Assembly: GCA_964349675.1 (NCBI GenBank)
Contig: CAYGHD010000008.1
Coordinates: 1 to 23,481, forward strand
DNA length: 23,481 nucleotides
Reading direction: 5' to 3'
Source: GWA1-54-10 sp964349675
Lineage (GTDB): Bacteria; Patescibacteriota; Minisyncoccia; Phycocordibacterales; SBAW01
Shown here: positions 15,154 to 21,101 of the stretch, piece after piece
Layout of the letters: each line of letters begins with the position of its first letter
Position numbering within the stretch: the first letter of the stretch is position 1
Translations under genes and position numbers: made by a program
Notes under the pieces: generated by a model
What the model saw: the letters and a program-made list of their open reading frames with translations, nothing else
The model's database searches: none
What the model was told of the DNA's origin: nothing

Positions 15154-15159
15154 ACCCAC

Positions 15160-15165
15160 AGTATA
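15160..15165 (-). promoter_or_regulatory. -10 box of the surface-protein gene, leaderless position
   Basis: TATACT on the minus strand ends 6 nt before the ATG at 15153. A TTAGTT 16 bases further upstream is only a weak -35. Confidence 0.55.
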
Positions 15166-15214
15166 GCAACCAAACCTGCTCAACTAACCTGAGCGTGTTG
15201 ATATCTACAAGAAA

Positions 15215-15238
15215 GCCGGCCACAATTTCGTGGCCGGC
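15215..15238 (-). terminator. Intrinsic terminator of the orphan secreted-protein gene
   Basis: A perfect 9-bp stem (GCCGGCCAC 15215-15223 with GTGGCCGGC 15230-15238) has a 6-base loop. On the minus strand it is followed by TTTCTTG. It lies 27 bases after the stop codon of the secreted-protein gene. Confidence 0.8.
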
Positions 15239-15265
15239 AAGTTACCTTAACAGGACTCGTCTGAT

Positions 15266-16045
15266 CTACGAGCCCGGGCTGACGTAGCGGAGGCCTTTCA
15301 GCACTTCCGTCAGTTCGGCAACCAGCGTATCCAAGCGTACCGTCTCAAACGGCCCGACCCCAGCATACGTGATATAGAGAATCCTGTCTGGAATTTTTGG
15401 CAACACAACCCCAACAACAATAGAGTATTGTTCTGCAGTCAGCGCATGTTTGCAGAAGCTCCACTCGACCACCCGCACATGCGGGGTAGGCCGGGGGGCC
15501 ATCAAGCTGCCACACCCAAGCGACCGCGGAAGCCTTGCCTTGTTTGTCAGGTAAGTGGTCGTTTTGGCTGGGAACCACCCCGCCCCAAACATAGCATCAT
15601 ACCAAATCATGGCTGGAATGGACGCATCTGCGGCCCCCAAGTAGGGTTCCGTAAACGACATCATTGCCTGTTCTAGCGGGCCAAGAACCATTCGAAAATA
15701 GCGTGCCGTACCGTTGAAGTGAGCTCGGCAAAGGAATTGATATGGCGCCATGGGGCTTGCAAACTTTTCGCGGACAATGTCGCTCAACCGCATCTTGGTG
15801 CTGCACCAGATGGGTTGGCCAGCACGCACACCCTCGAGCATCTGGAAGTTGAACCCAGCCAAGCCCGTGTGCCGGGCCAAAAACCGCTCAACGTCGGCGG
15901 TGCCGTTGACCGGCCCGCTATAGGCGGTGATGCCTGCGGCCAGGTCGGCCGCATTGTACTCGTCGTAGATGACCTGAGCATTAGCACCCGCGCCACCAGC
16001 CAACAAAGCCAGCAGCACGTACATCGCGATGGCGAATTTACGCAT
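15266..16045 (-). CDS. Orphan secreted protein of unknown function
   Basis: About 259 residues with a clear signal peptide (MRKFAIAMYVLLALLAGG, probable cleavage after ANA). I recognise no family. The mature part has four Cys (in PIWCSTK, FLCRAH, LGCGSL and SFCKHA), consistent with two disulfides outside the membrane, and ends with amphipathic helix LDTLVAELTEVLKGL. The start at 16045 is preferred because the signal peptide then begins with MRK; a GTG at 16087 is in frame. It is a stand-alone unit with its own promoter (16123-16151) and terminator (15215-15238), and it is GC-richer than the ATP-grasp gene before it. Periplasmic or extracellular location is inferred. Confidence 0.75.
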   Translation of the reverse strand: MRKFAIAMYVLLALLAGGAGANAQVIYDEYNAADLAAGITAYSGPVNGTADVERFLARHTGLAGFNFQMLEGVRAGQPIWCSTKMRLSDIVREKFASPMAPYQFLCRAHFNGTARYFRMVLGPLEQAMMSFTEPYLGAADASIPAMIWYDAMFGAGWFPAKTTTYLTNKARLPRSLGCGSLMAPRPTPHVRVVEWSFCKHALTAEQYSIVVGVVLPKIPDRILYITYAGVGPFETVRLDTLVAELTEVLKGLRYVSPGS

Positions 16046-16117
16046 GTTCCGCACTGGCTTTGTGGGCCAGCTCCCTATTTCCACCACCCCACCATTGGGG
16101 CGGTTACAGCTGCCTCA

Positions 16118-16150
16118 AAGCTACCTCGTTTTTGACCAAAAGTCAACCCC
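16118..16150 (-). promoter_or_regulatory. Promoter of the orphan secreted-protein gene with overlapping palindrome
   Basis: On the minus strand a -35 TTGACT is followed after 17 bases by a -10 TAGCTT. An inverted repeat, TTGAC and GTCAA around a 5-base centre (16132-16146), covers the -35 and the start of the spacer, an operator-like arrangement. The 14 bases GGGGTTGACTTTTG at this -35 are identical to those at the nusA promoter (18795-18808). Confidence 0.6.
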
Positions 16151-16230
16151 CCTTCACAACAACTCGCCAGTTTCAAAAAAACTATGTATCCCCAGTTACA
16201 AAGATCGCATCTCCGGAAATGTGGATAACC

Positions 16231-17226
16231 TTACTCCTTATACTTTTCAGCTATATGAGCAGCGAGCAGCTTCCCAACCCGGACACCCGTGCATGCGCTA
16301 AACAGCGTAAAAGGGCCGATATTAACTTCCCCAATAACGCTTTTTCCATCACAAACCAATATATCTACTCCAGCATAGTCAGCTCCTACTGCCTGGGCTG
16401 CAGCGACCGCCATATCCGCCTGTTGTTGCGTCAGCTCAATCACAGACGCCACTCCCCCGCTCGACACATTTGACGTAATGTTTGCCCGGTTGACTCGCCG
16501 CACCGCCTCAATCACTTTGTCACCAACCACAGTACACCGCACACTAGAAAACTCTTCCACACCATCATTAAAAAATGGCTCTATCATAATGTCTTTATAC
16601 GTGTATGCGGCATCATCAAAAACAGGAAGGACCGAACGTTGCATGGTGACACCGACACCTGTGTTAGTTGGCCTTTCTGTAACCTCAAGATATCGCCACT
16701 TTCCATTAGCAAAGTGCGAAAATCGGTTTTCTTCTTTTTTTATAAGCTTCACTCCGCGGCCAGCGCCTTGGTTTGGAGGTTTAACGACATATATTTCACC
16801 GGGGCGCATATGCGCATCAAGCTCCGCCAGCGACCCCACAACTACCTCTGGTAAAACAGGAATACCTTTCCTCCTCAACACTTCTTTGGTTGTAAGTTTA
16901 TTATGCCCCACAGAGTGGGACTCAAGACTATTTAAAAAAGGCACGAACGGCTCTAGTAAGTGGATAGTCTTTGTATAGGCCTCATTATTAGAATAGTGGT
17001 GCGAATCGTGCTGGACGATTGCCGCCAAGTTATTTTTTACAACAAATGTCTGAGCATCTTCTTTTGAAGCAAGTTTGAGTGTTGGGATATTGATCCAAAC
17101 AGGGGTGAAGCCGAGCGTAGCGAGGGTTTTATATAAATCGTTTGCAAAAAGGCGGTCGGATTTTTCCGTATAGTACAAGCGACTGGGCATGTATATACCA
17201 ATAGCTTTATTCAGATGGAGCACCAC
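16231..17226 (-). CDS. ATP-grasp ligase (RimK/D-Ala-D-Ala ligase-like)
   Basis: A putative ATP-dependent carboxylate-amine/thiol ligase of about 331 residues. An N-terminal Rossmann-like part (AIGIYMPSR, LGFTPVWINIP) is followed by NKLTTKEVLRRKGIPVLPEVVV, the ATP lysine region VVKPPNQGAGRGVKLI, IEPFF, and the metal-binding end ADYAGVDILV...VIGEVN. Relatives join amino acids to peptides or make small peptides; the substrate is unknown. An in-frame ATG 50 codons upstream would overlap the TolB-like gene by about 150 bases. I prefer GTG at 17226, one base after its stop codon; ATG at 17190 would cut the first beta strand. The tight junction implies one operon with the TolB-like gene. It looks more AT-rich than its neighbours. 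Confidence 0.87.
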   Translation of the reverse strand: MVLHLNKAIGIYMPSRLYYTEKSDRLFANDLYKTLATLGFTPVWINIPTLKLASKEDAQTFVVKNNLAAIVQHDSHHYSNNEAYTKTIHLLEPFVPFLNSLESHSVGHNKLTTKEVLRRKGIPVLPEVVVGSLAELDAHMRPGEIYVVKPPNQGAGRGVKLIKKEENRFSHFANGKWRYLEVTERPTNTGVGVTMQRSVLPVFDDAAYTYKDIMIEPFFNDGVEEFSSVRCTVVGDKVIEAVRRVNRANITSNVSSGGVASVIELTQQQADMAVAAAQAVGADYAGVDILVCDGKSVIGEVNIGPFTLFSACTGVRVGKLLAAHIAEKYKE

Positions 17227-17227
17227 T

Positions 17228-18250
17228 TTATCGCCAAGCGGTGAGCCACATAAAACTTGGGTCGTAGGCCGAAAGGTCGAGTACTTTTGCAGAGTGGAAG
17301 TTGCTAAGCTTGTAGGCAACCACGCGCGCATTGGAGAGCTTGTCGGACACCACATCTGCTTGTTGCAAGGCCACAAACTGGCTGTCTGGAGAAAAGACGG
17401 AGTAGTAGGCTATTACTTTAAGATCTTTGTCTTTTTCTATCGTCAAAGGCTCCCATTGGGTAATGGTGGCGATGCGGACAAATCCTTCTTTAGGCACCGA
17501 CCATGCAAGGCGGCGGCCGTCGGGTGACACGGCTATCTTCATCGAGCGAGACACAGGGAGCTTTGGGTCGGCGATGCTTGGCACCACCAACCGCGCCTGA
17601 GACGAGGTGACCGCAGCCGCATTTGCGGCCTGTGTAAATTGAGGCATATCAATTGCATAAATGCCGTCTGCACGCAGCACAAACAACACTTCATCGTTTG
17701 GAGAGAAAAATGGGTTGGTCCCAGACACTACCCCAAGTGTTTTACCAGCCGCTGTGGTGATGAATATCTGCCAGCTGTTTGGGGTGCTCAAGTCTGCACC
17801 GGTAACCCCTTCAGGCTGTACTGCGTAGGCAATGTATGCACCATTGTGGCTCCAAACCGGTTCGCGTTTTATGCGGTTTGCGTCGTTGGTTATCTGCTGA
17901 AGCTGGCTCCGGTCGGCATCAAGCACATACAATTGGTAGGCGCGTTCACCTTTTTGGCGGCTCATGTAGGCGATTTTTTTATAGTCTGCCGAAAAAGCGG
18001 CGGTCATGTTGTTTCGGTTTGTACCAAAAAACGACTTGAGTTCGCCAGCGCCAAGCACGTAGCTATAGACGTCGGGCGTTTTGTTGGCAGTGTCTTGGAG
18101 CGTTATAAACAACTCACCTGCAAGCGGCTGCCCGTCGATGACGGCACGCACTTCGTTAAAAATGCCTCGCGTATACAAATACCAAAATCCAACTGCAAAA
18201 AGAATAATAAAAATGCCTCCAGCAATTGCTGCATATTGTTGTTTAGTCAT
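17228..18250 (-). CDS. Membrane-anchored TolB-like beta-propeller protein
   Basis: About 340 residues. One N-terminal transmembrane helix (YAAIAGGIFIILFAVGFWYL, residues 6-25 from the ATG at 18250) anchors a propeller of repeated blades: FSADYKKIAYMS, WSHNGAYIAYAV, FSPNDEVLFVL, VSPDGRRLAWSV and FSPDSQFVALQQ, each the WD40/PD40-type S-P-D-G-x-x-[IVL]-A pattern. Such proteins usually bind other proteins or envelope ligands; no catalytic motif is seen. The start at 18250 is set by TAGAGT 7 nt upstream, while a longer frame reaching 18388 would run through that box. It is followed with one base between by the ATP-grasp gene, so the two probably act together at the envelope. Confidence 0.85.
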   Translation of the reverse strand: MTKQQYAAIAGGIFIILFAVGFWYLYTRGIFNEVRAVIDGQPLAGELFITLQDTANKTPDVYSYVLGAGELKSFFGTNRNNMTAAFSADYKKIAYMSRQKGERAYQLYVLDADRSQLQQITNDANRIKREPVWSHNGAYIAYAVQPEGVTGADLSTPNSWQIFITTAAGKTLGVVSGTNPFFSPNDEVLFVLRADGIYAIDMPQFTQAANAAAVTSSQARLVVPSIADPKLPVSRSMKIAVSPDGRRLAWSVPKEGFVRIATITQWEPLTIEKDKDLKVIAYYSVFSPDSQFVALQQADVVSDKLSNARVVAYKLSNFHSAKVLDLSAYDPSFMWLTAWR

Positions 18251-18257
18251 AGTGCTT

Positions 18258-18263
18258 ACTCTA
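18258..18263 (-). promoter_or_regulatory. -10 box of the TolB-like/ATP-grasp operon, leaderless position
   Basis: TAGAGT on the minus strand ends 7 nt before the ATG at 18250, with no Shine-Dalgarno between them. No clear -35 is visible. Confidence 0.5.
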
Positions 18264-18339
18264 TGGTACCAACCGATAGGAGTTTGCGCCTTCTGTCGTG
18301 TGGATAAGCACACTGTTGTTTTGCCTAAAATTAGAAAGG

Positions 18340-18386
18340 GCCGCGCTGTGTGGTTGATGTTTTGGATATCAACTCGCTTGCGCGGC
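18340..18386 (-). terminator. Two-tier hairpin after the 80-residue secreted-protein gene, probable terminator
   Basis: The outer stem GCCGCGC (18340-18346) with GCGCGGC (18380-18386) encloses an inner stem GTTGAT (18353-18358) with ATCAAC (18368-18373). On the minus strand it is followed by CCTTTCTAATTTT and lies 38 bases past the stop codon. The T tract is broken, so efficiency is uncertain. Confidence 0.5.
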
Positions 18387-18423
18387 ACCTCGCCCTGTTT
18401 TTTGTTTAATCAACCCAACCTCC

Positions 18424-18666
18424 CTAGTCCTTTTTTCCCTCCGCGGTTGTGGATGCTGTGTTGATTGGGACCCTCTCCCTGTCTGTGAAGCAGAGTCCCC
18501 GCTTCTTCGCGGCAACCTGCCACAGAGGCGAGGCGGCGGCGGCCAGCGCGGCTTGCCGCTCAATGGTGCTGCCGGGGCACATCGGGTCGGGCGTCTCCGC
18601 CTTCACCAGCCCCGTCACCACCAGCGCCAGCACGGCGGCCAGTGACAGTGTTACTCTCCACAACAT
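18424..18666 (-). CDS. Small secreted protein of unknown function (80 residues)
   Basis: It has a clear signal peptide (LWRVTLSLAAVLALVVTGL, probable cleavage after VKA) and a mature part of about 57 residues with one Cys pair (DPMCPG and RGLCFTD), suggesting a single disulfide. The C-terminus is Lys-rich and ends GKKD. No family is recognised. It has the most canonical expression signals in the window: TTGACA-17-TACTGT, a leader of about 50 nt and a strong Shine-Dalgarno (GGGAGGTG, 4 nt before the ATG), then a hairpin after the stop. The layout resembles that of the orphan secreted gene at 15266-16045. It is divergent from nusA. Confidence 0.7.
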   Translation of the reverse strand: MLWRVTLSLAAVLALVVTGLVKAETPDPMCPGSTIERQAALAAAASPLWQVAAKKRGLCFTDRERVPINTASTTAEGKKD

Positions 18667-18723
18667 GATTCACCTCCCTTCGAGGCAACTTGCCACACGC
18701 ATTTGTGCGACATTCCTGCTTAA

Positions 18724-18752
18724 ACAGTAGCAGACTATAAATTTTTTGTCAA
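18724..18752 (-). promoter_or_regulatory. Canonical promoter of the 80-residue secreted-protein gene
   Basis: A perfect -35 TTGACA (18752-18747) and a -10 TACTGT (18729-18724) are separated by 17 bases on the minus strand. The leader of about 50 nt ends in GGGAGGTG before the ATG. Confidence 0.75.
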
Positions 18753-18798
18753 GCCCTTATCCACATACTATATATTGAGCGAGCAGTTGCCCTTGGGG

Positions 18799-18827
18799 TT
18801 GACTTTTGTACTGAAACAGAATAGATT
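18799..18827 (+). promoter_or_regulatory. Promoter of nusA
   Basis: A -35 TTGACT (18799-18804), a 17-base spacer and a -10 TAGATT (18822-18827) predict a start near 18834, about 80 bases before the nusA ATG. The -35 region shares GGGGTTGACTTTTG with the orphan secreted-gene promoter. Confidence 0.65.
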
Positions 18828-18840
18828 GTTGGTATCTGGT

Positions 18841-18870
18841 AACTGCCCTGAGTGGGCGGTTTTTTCTTTA
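18841..18870 (+). terminator. Intrinsic terminator (attenuator candidate) in the nusA leader
   Basis: AACTGCCC (18841-18848) pairs with GGGCGGTT (18854-18861) through 8 bp including one G-U, with a TGAGT loop, then TTTTTTCTTT. It lies between the predicted nusA start of transcription (about 18834) and the nusA ATG. No plus-strand gene ends here, so it can only affect nusA. NusA itself modulates hairpin termination, so autoregulation is plausible. Confidence 0.65.
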
Positions 18871-18914
18871 TCCAGACGAGACTTTACCCTATCAACTAAC
18901 CCCTACCCCTTTCT

Positions 18915-20105
18915 ATGTTTGACCTTAAAGTAATCAACTCTGTGCTTGGCGAGCTTGAGGAAGAGCGCGGCATCCCCCGTGCAAAAGTTATCGAAGCCAT
19001 AGAGGCTGCACTCGCAACCGCCTACAAAAAAGAGTACGCAAAACGCGGGCAGATTATCCGCGCCCAGCTTGACTTAAACACTGGCACTACTGAGTTTAGC
19101 CAAGTCAAAGAGGTTGTAGACGAAAGCACTGTTGCGCTTGATGACGCCGAGCAAGAAGATCGTTTTGCAGAAGACGGCACAAAACTTCCTGAATTTCCTG
19201 AATTTAACTCCGAGCAGCATATCATGCTCAATGACGCAAAGCTGATTAAGCGCGATGCAAAAGTCGGCGACGAGCTCGTGTTTGCCCTTGAAATGAAGGA
19301 TGACTACGGACGCATTGCAGCACAAACCGCAAAACAGGTCATTATCCAAAAAATCCGCGAGGCAGAGAAAGTCTCGGTAGTTGCTGAGTTTGGCAAACGC
19401 CAGGGTGAAATCGTGTCCGGCACCGTGCAGCGCATGGAACGTGGCAACATCTTTATCGACCTTGGCCGTGCAACGGGTATTTTGCCCTATGACGAGCAAA
19501 TCCCCGGCGAGCGGTACCGCCAAGGCGAGCGCGTCCGCGCATTTCTCTACCAAGTGGAAGAAAGTCCTCGCGGTATTTACCTGCGCCTTTCTCGCGCACA
19601 TCCAGACTTTCTTAAAAAACTGTTCGAGATGGAAGCGCCTGAGGCAGCAAATGGCACCGTCATCTTTAAGTCCATTGCGCGCGAGGCAGGCAGCCGTTCA
19701 AAAGTTGCAGTCGCTTCAAGCGACCCGCATGTCGACCCAGTAGGAAGCTTGGTGGGCCAGCGCGGCGTGCGCGTCAGCACCGTCACGTCCGAGCTTGGCG
19801 GCGAGAAAATCGATATTATTGAATGGTCTGATGATCAAAAGCACTTTATCGAAGAGGCGCTCTCTCCTGCCCGCATCACTGAAGTGGTGTTGGACGAAGA
19901 TGAACACAAGGCAAGCATCAAAGTTGCTGAAGACCAGCAGAGTCTGGCCATTGGCCGTGGCGGCCAAAACGTGCGCCTTGCAGCCAAGTTGACCGGCTGG
20001 CGCATCGACATCCAGTCAACAAAAGGCCAAAAAATCGCTGATGTCTCACCTGAGGCAGCAAAAGACGAAGTGATTACTGCGCCTACTACAGAGATATCAG
20101 AATAA
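18915..20105 (+). CDS. nusA: Transcription termination/antitermination protein NusA
   Basis: It binds RNA polymerase and nascent RNA, controlling pausing, termination and antitermination. The N-terminal domain spans residues 1-150, with RGIPRAKVIEAIEAALATAYKKEY and an acidic, Pro-containing stretch at 76-98. The S1 domain covers 163-225 (GEIVSGTVQRMERGNIFIDLG in pieces). KH1 is about 232-310 with the GSLVGQRGVRV loop, and KH2 about 315-375 with AIGRGGQNVRLA. It lacks the C-terminal acidic repeats of E. coli NusA, as usual outside Proteobacteria. The KH1 region reads SSDPHVDPVGSLVG, the classic signature. An upstream promoter and leader terminator suggest control by attenuation. ppa follows after 20 bases. 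Confidence 0.97.
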   Translation: MFDLKVINSVLGELEEERGIPRAKVIEAIEAALATAYKKEYAKRGQIIRAQLDLNTGTTEFSQVKEVVDESTVALDDAEQEDRFAEDGTKLPEFPEFNSEQHIMLNDAKLIKRDAKVGDELVFALEMKDDYGRIAAQTAKQVIIQKIREAEKVSVVAEFGKRQGEIVSGTVQRMERGNIFIDLGRATGILPYDEQIPGERYRQGERVRAFLYQVEESPRGIYLRLSRAHPDFLKKLFEMEAPEAANGTVIFKSIAREAGSRSKVAVASSDPHVDPVGSLVGQRGVRVSTVTSELGGEKIDIIEWSDDQKHFIEEALSPARITEVVLDEDEHKASIKVAEDQQSLAIGRGGQNVRLAAKLTGWRIDIQSTKGQKIADVSPEAAKDEVITAPTTEISE

Positions 20106-20112
20106 TACGTAG

Positions 20113-20118
20113 TACTAT
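20113..20118 (+). promoter_or_regulatory. -10 box of ppa, leaderless position
   Basis: TACTAT ends 7 nt before the ATG at 20126, in the 20-base gap after nusA. No good -35 is seen inside the nusA end. Confidence 0.5.
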
Positions 20119-20125
20119 ATATAGT

Positions 20126-20656
20126 ATGAATCTTTGGCACGACATAGCTCCCGGAACAGCAGAGGAGATGAACGTTATTATCGAAATCCCACGCGGCTCT
20201 AACAACAAGTACGAGATAGACAAAGAGACTGGTTTGATTAAGCTCGACCGTGCAAACTACTCGACCGCAGCCTACCCGTTTGACTATGGCTTTGTACCGC
20301 AGACACTCTGGCACGATGGCGACGCGTTGGACGTAGTGTTGCTTACTACCTTCCCCTTGTTGCCGGGCATCTTGGTCAACGCGCGCCCAGTGGCGGTGAT
20401 GGAAATGATGGACAGCGGCGAGTCTGACTACAAAATTATCGCCGTCCCCACAGAAGACAAACGTTGGGATGACGTGCAAGACTTGGGCGATATCAACCAG
20501 CACACCATTAAAGAAATCCAGCACTTTTTCGAGACCTACAAAGCACTCAAGGGCAAACCAGCACCAGTCGAGATTGGCGGAGTTAAAGGTAAAGACGCTG
20601 CACAGGCGGCTTTTGCAGAAAGCCTGGAGCTCTACAGAAAAAAGTTCGCGAAATAA
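20126..20656 (+). CDS. ppa: Inorganic pyrophosphatase, family I
   Basis: It hydrolyses pyrophosphate to phosphate, pulling biosynthetic reactions forward in the cytoplasm. The 176-residue length is normal for family I. Active-site blocks are IEIPRGSNNKYEID (19-32), the YPFDYGFVPQT region (50-60) and DGDALDVV (64-71) with Asp64, Asp66 and Asp69; the family usually has Pro where Ala67 stands. EDKRWDDVQDLGDI follows. The start is fixed by TACTAT 7 nt upstream, and there is no Shine-Dalgarno. It directly follows nusA on the same strand and is followed by the folded element at 20666. Confidence 0.97.
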   Translation: MNLWHDIAPGTAEEMNVIIEIPRGSNNKYEIDKETGLIKLDRANYSTAAYPFDYGFVPQTLWHDGDALDVVLLTTFPLLPGILVNARPVAVMEMMDSGESDYKIIAVPTEDKRWDDVQDLGDINQHTIKEIQHFFETYKALKGKPAPVEIGGVKGKDAAQAAFAESLELYRKKFAK

Positions 20657-20665
20657 AGAAGCAAC

Positions 20666-20795
20666 AAAGTCACTGCCGAAGAATCTGAGGCGCGTCGGTG
20701 CCGAGGCAAGGGAATTTTTAGAGCCGACGTTACAGTCGGCTTCCCGACCTCTGCGTCGGGACAGGAAATTCCCGCTCTGGAGGCAGTGACTTTTT
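20666..20795 (+). repeat. 130-base folded element with terminal inverted repeats
   Basis: Perfect 12-base inverted ends (AAAGTCACTGCC at 20666-20677, GGCAGTGACTTT at 20782-20793) enclose a second stem, GGGAATTT (20710-20717) with AAATTCCC (20766-20773). Inside it are two hairpins with 6-bp stems and 6-base loops: GCCGAC/GTCGGC (20723-20740) and CCCGAC/GTCGGG (20743-20760). A third imperfect hairpin lies near 20691-20706. The box CCGAC/GTCGG recurs in the hairpins. It ends in TTTTT. It could be a multi-branched terminator after ppa, a structured RNA or a MITE/REP-like element; I cannot decide. Confidence 0.7.
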
Positions 20796-20847
20796 GCGTA
20801 TATGAAACGTATTTTTTGTGTCACCCTGTGGATAACCTTTTTTGCGT

Positions 20848-20853
20848 TACTAT
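20848..20853 (+). promoter_or_regulatory. -10 box of the small membrane-protein gene
   Basis: TACTAT ends 8 nt before the ATG at 20862. It lies within the extension toward an upstream in-frame ATG at 20802, which argues that the later start is the real one. Confidence 0.45.
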
Positions 20854-20861
20854 TACCAGTA

Positions 20862-21023
20862 ATGCAGGAAACTAAGACCCCACACAAAGAATCCTCAGCC
20901 GGACCAATTGCAGCCACAGTGGTGGTGGTGTTGGTGCTTTTTGTGGGAGGTGTATATTTTTTCATTACCCAACAAGAGCGCATCCGCGCACAACAAACGG
21001 AGGCAAGCATCACATTTGAATAA
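20862..21023 (+). CDS. Small single-pass membrane protein of unknown function
   Basis: A 53-residue protein with a polar N-terminus (MQETKTPHKESSAGP), one strong transmembrane helix (IAATVVVVLVLFVGGVYFFI, residues 16-35) and a charged C-terminal tail rich in Gln and Glu. No family is recognised. In-frame ATG 20802 would add a second hydrophobic stretch, but the TACTAT box and the folded element just before it make the shorter form more likely. It lies between the folded element and trigger factor on the same strand, and tig has its own promoter, so it may be a single-gene unit. Confidence 0.6.
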   Translation: MQETKTPHKESSAGPIAATVVVVLVLFVGGVYFFITQQERIRAQQTEASITFE

Positions 21024-21066
21024 CCTGCCCCAATGCAGCGAAGATGCGGCCACACACGGCCACATC

Positions 21067-21095
21067 TTGTTTCAAAATGGCAACCCTGCTAGTAT
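21067..21095 (+). promoter_or_regulatory. Leaderless promoter of trigger factor
   Basis: TTGTTT (21067-21072), exactly 17 bases, then TAGTAT (21090-21095) ending 6 nt before the ATG at 21102. It is the best example in the window of a two-box promoter placed for a leaderless mRNA. Confidence 0.65.
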
Positions 21096-21101
21096 CCTTG
21101 C

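Noticed and set aside
19835..21055. 406-codon minus-strand frame across nusA, ppa and the folded element
   Set aside because: It is antisense to two unmistakable genes and to an RNA-folding element, and its Ser/Cys/Val-rich composition matches a shadow frame.
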